Assembly: GCA_905250885.1 (NCBI GenBank)
Contig: CAJNOQ010003286.1
Coordinates: 1 to 20,761, forward strand
Reading direction: 5' to 3'
Length of the DNA: 20,761 bases
Source: Didymodactylos carnosus
Lineage: Eukaryota; Rotifera; Eurotatoria; Philodinida; Philodinidae
Numbering within the stretch: the stretch's first letter is position 1; each line of letters opens with the position of its first letter. This document shows positions 19,692 through 20,761 of the stretch, one piece after another. Under the pieces are notes generated by a model that saw nothing but the letters and a program-made list of their open reading frames with translations, made no database searches and was not told where the DNA came from. Position numbers and translations under genes: made by a program.

Positions 19692-19890
19692 CTTACGAAT
19701 CGTAAGCCGTTGCACAATCTGCAGAGAAACGAAGCCTGATGCCCTGATTACCATTATGCAATACTGTGACGTCACATCATATTCTAGGTTCTTGCACCAT
19801 CCTAGAACTGTTCTATCTCGTTGACTAAGGCTAATGTAATAATCTTGACCATAGTCTTGCACCATAACCGTGAATGTATACTTGCACAAT
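19692..19890. promoter_or_regulatory. Cluster of bZIP-type binding motifs
   Basis: Within 200 bp lie the interrupted palindrome CTTACGAATCGTAAG (19692-19706), TTGCACAAT (19710-19718), the C/EBP-type site ATTATGCAAT (19753-19762), a perfect CRE GTGACGTCAC (19766-19775), CTTGCACCAT twice (19791-19800 and 19856-19865) and TTGCACAAT again (19882-19890). The density suggests a regulatory element. Part of it may instead be a decayed repeat of a TTGCACMAT unit. Confidence 0.3.
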
Positions 19891-20174
19891 AACCTTAACT
19901 ACGATCTTCTCCCTTACGGCACGACTCTGGTGCGTGACATAACAATAACCAAATAGCAAGAGAGATTCTGATGCAAATTAGTTAGAACAAGAAATAAAAC
20001 CGATGTCAATATCTTCGGATTCAAATAGAAATGATAATGATTATTATTAATTTCAATTCAGTGAAATAGAGCATGAGAGTGAATTGAAGACTATTCTATT
20101 AGAGGACTACTAGGATATAACGTAATCAATTTGTGAAACTGACTAAGGGTTTGTCAGGTGGTTTTTGATTATTA
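19891..20174. other. Gene-free AT-rich stretch
   Basis: No repeat pair, motif cluster or convincing exon is visible. If the minus-strand exon at 20181-20327 is real, this holds the following intron. A possible short 3' continuation after CCCTTAG would reach a stop after ten codons. Confidence 0.3.
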
Positions 20175-20180
20175 ACTTAC

Positions 20181-20444
20181 ATTTGGTGAACAGTGCCATT
20201 CACTCTTTATGCAGAGAGTCTCACTTTGATAACTCGGTTGAATCAATCCAAATTCCTTCATAATTTTATGGTGTACTCGAAAAATACGATCATCACTGGT
20301 AGAAGTCCATATGATATAAACTGTTTTCTAAAAAAAGTGATAATTATATGAAAAACCGCCAGGTTTTCGAAAAGCTGTATATCGTTGTCCATAACTTCGC
20401 CAAGTACCACCAAGTTGTCTGTGTAAGGTGCGCACAATGCAAAA
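20181..20444 (-). CDS. Coding-like minus-strand segment at the right edge, unrecognised
   Basis: One minus frame reads 38 codons (20444-20331), then TAG, then 49 codons (20327-20181) directly followed by a GTAAGT donor. The second part begins right after a pyrimidine-rich CACTTTTTTTAG that looks like a splice acceptor, so 20181-20327 could be an internal or penultimate exon encoding KTVYIIWTSTSDDRIFRVHH...SEWHCSPN. Codons favour A/T in third positions, like the bZIP gene. The first part contains LGGTWRSYGQRYTAFRKPGG and could be an exon or intron sequence. A different minus frame is also open from about 20500 to 20250, so the frame choice is uncertain. No family is recognised. Confidence 0.3.
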
Positions 20445-20761
20445 TTAAAGAAAATTTTTTTCCCGACTCTTTATACATCGTTGAATAGAGCTCATCGAGT
20501 TGATTGAGAAAATCTATTTTTTAAATTTTCAAAAACAAAATTTTATGTCCAAAAGTTGAAAACACTTAAAGAATGTAAAAGCTCGAAAAATCCTTCAATA
20601 GCCGCAAAAGCCGCTCGAGTGAAAACATTGATGGGAAAGAAACATTTTCAGACGATGAGACAGTCGAGTTTTTCATCAGCTCAATATTAGTGTGTAGTCT
20701 ATAACGACCTCATTTTGGATATACCTTGTGTTTTATTTATCTGTGAATTACAAAAACCAGA
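20445..20761. other. Right window edge, possible further minus-strand exons
   Basis: A minus frame covering about 20700-20566 (it includes MFSLERLLRLLKDF) is open and moderately protein-like, but it lacks clear splice links to the segment at 20181-20444. A gene entering from the right on the minus strand is possible but not demonstrated. Confidence 0.2.

Noticed and set aside
20640-20700. Minus-strand CTGATGA...GAAA near the right edge
   Set aside because: The bases after the core (AAAAC) cannot pair with those before GAAA, so stem II is absent.

Overview
The window is AT-rich (roughly 30% G+C by eye) eukaryotic DNA. It has GT-AG introns, some very short (54 and 68 bp), CAA/CAG-rich coding sequence and long gene-poor stretches. 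The one clear gene encodes a metazoan basic leucine zipper factor, so the source is an invertebrate animal. The short introns with GTAAGT/TTTTAG signals and the A/T-ending codons fit a rotifer (possibly bdelloid) or another small lophotrochozoan. That placement is a guess, because nothing here fixes the species.

Layout. Bases 1-690 hold short direct repeats and an array of seven 15-bp units. Bases 691-3042 are bracketed by 53-bp inverted repeats (4 mismatches). Inside are many degenerate TTCACATTA-like motifs, a 141-bp tandem duplication, a pair of repeats 302 bp apart, and a minus-strand ORF with a Cys-x-Cys...Cys-x2-Cys motif. This looks like a decayed or non-autonomous DNA transposon. Bases 3043-8280 are mostly AT-rich sequence without convincing genes, apart from two GGGACTTC motif clusters, a small inverted-repeat element near 4.7 kb, and a TATA-box-led 36-codon ORF near 5.0 kb. 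Bases 8281-9369 hold a purine-rich tract that may be the promoter and 5' UTR of the bZIP gene, ending in a candidate 15-nt first coding exon.

The bZIP gene occupies 14348-16865 on the + strand in six well-supported exons that join in frame to give 525 residues. A candidate first exon at 9355-9369 (MYPIM) matches in phase and would create a 5-kb first intron containing a 388-bp TA-flanked foldback MITE, an 18-bp palindrome and a tandem E-box. The protein has Gln/Ser-rich and acidic regions, an RPFKAYPRDPL motif, and a C-terminal bZIP of the PAR (HLF/TEF/DBP), CES-2 and Giant superfamily ending nine residues after the last heptad leucine counted inclusively from Leu518 to Tyr523-Asn-Ser.

The most unusual signal is in the 351-bp third intron (15254-15604). 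Bases 15448-15519 match the conserved core of a type I hammerhead ribozyme, with all core nucleotides present, 5-bp stems II and III, and a cytosine at the cleavage position. The last intron contains a second, degenerate look-alike. Downstream of the gene are a diverged inverted-repeat element (17164-17378), a cluster of bZIP-type binding sites (19692-19890), and minus-strand coding-like sequence at the right edge (20181-20444). All functional statements come from reading the sequence; no searches or folding were run.
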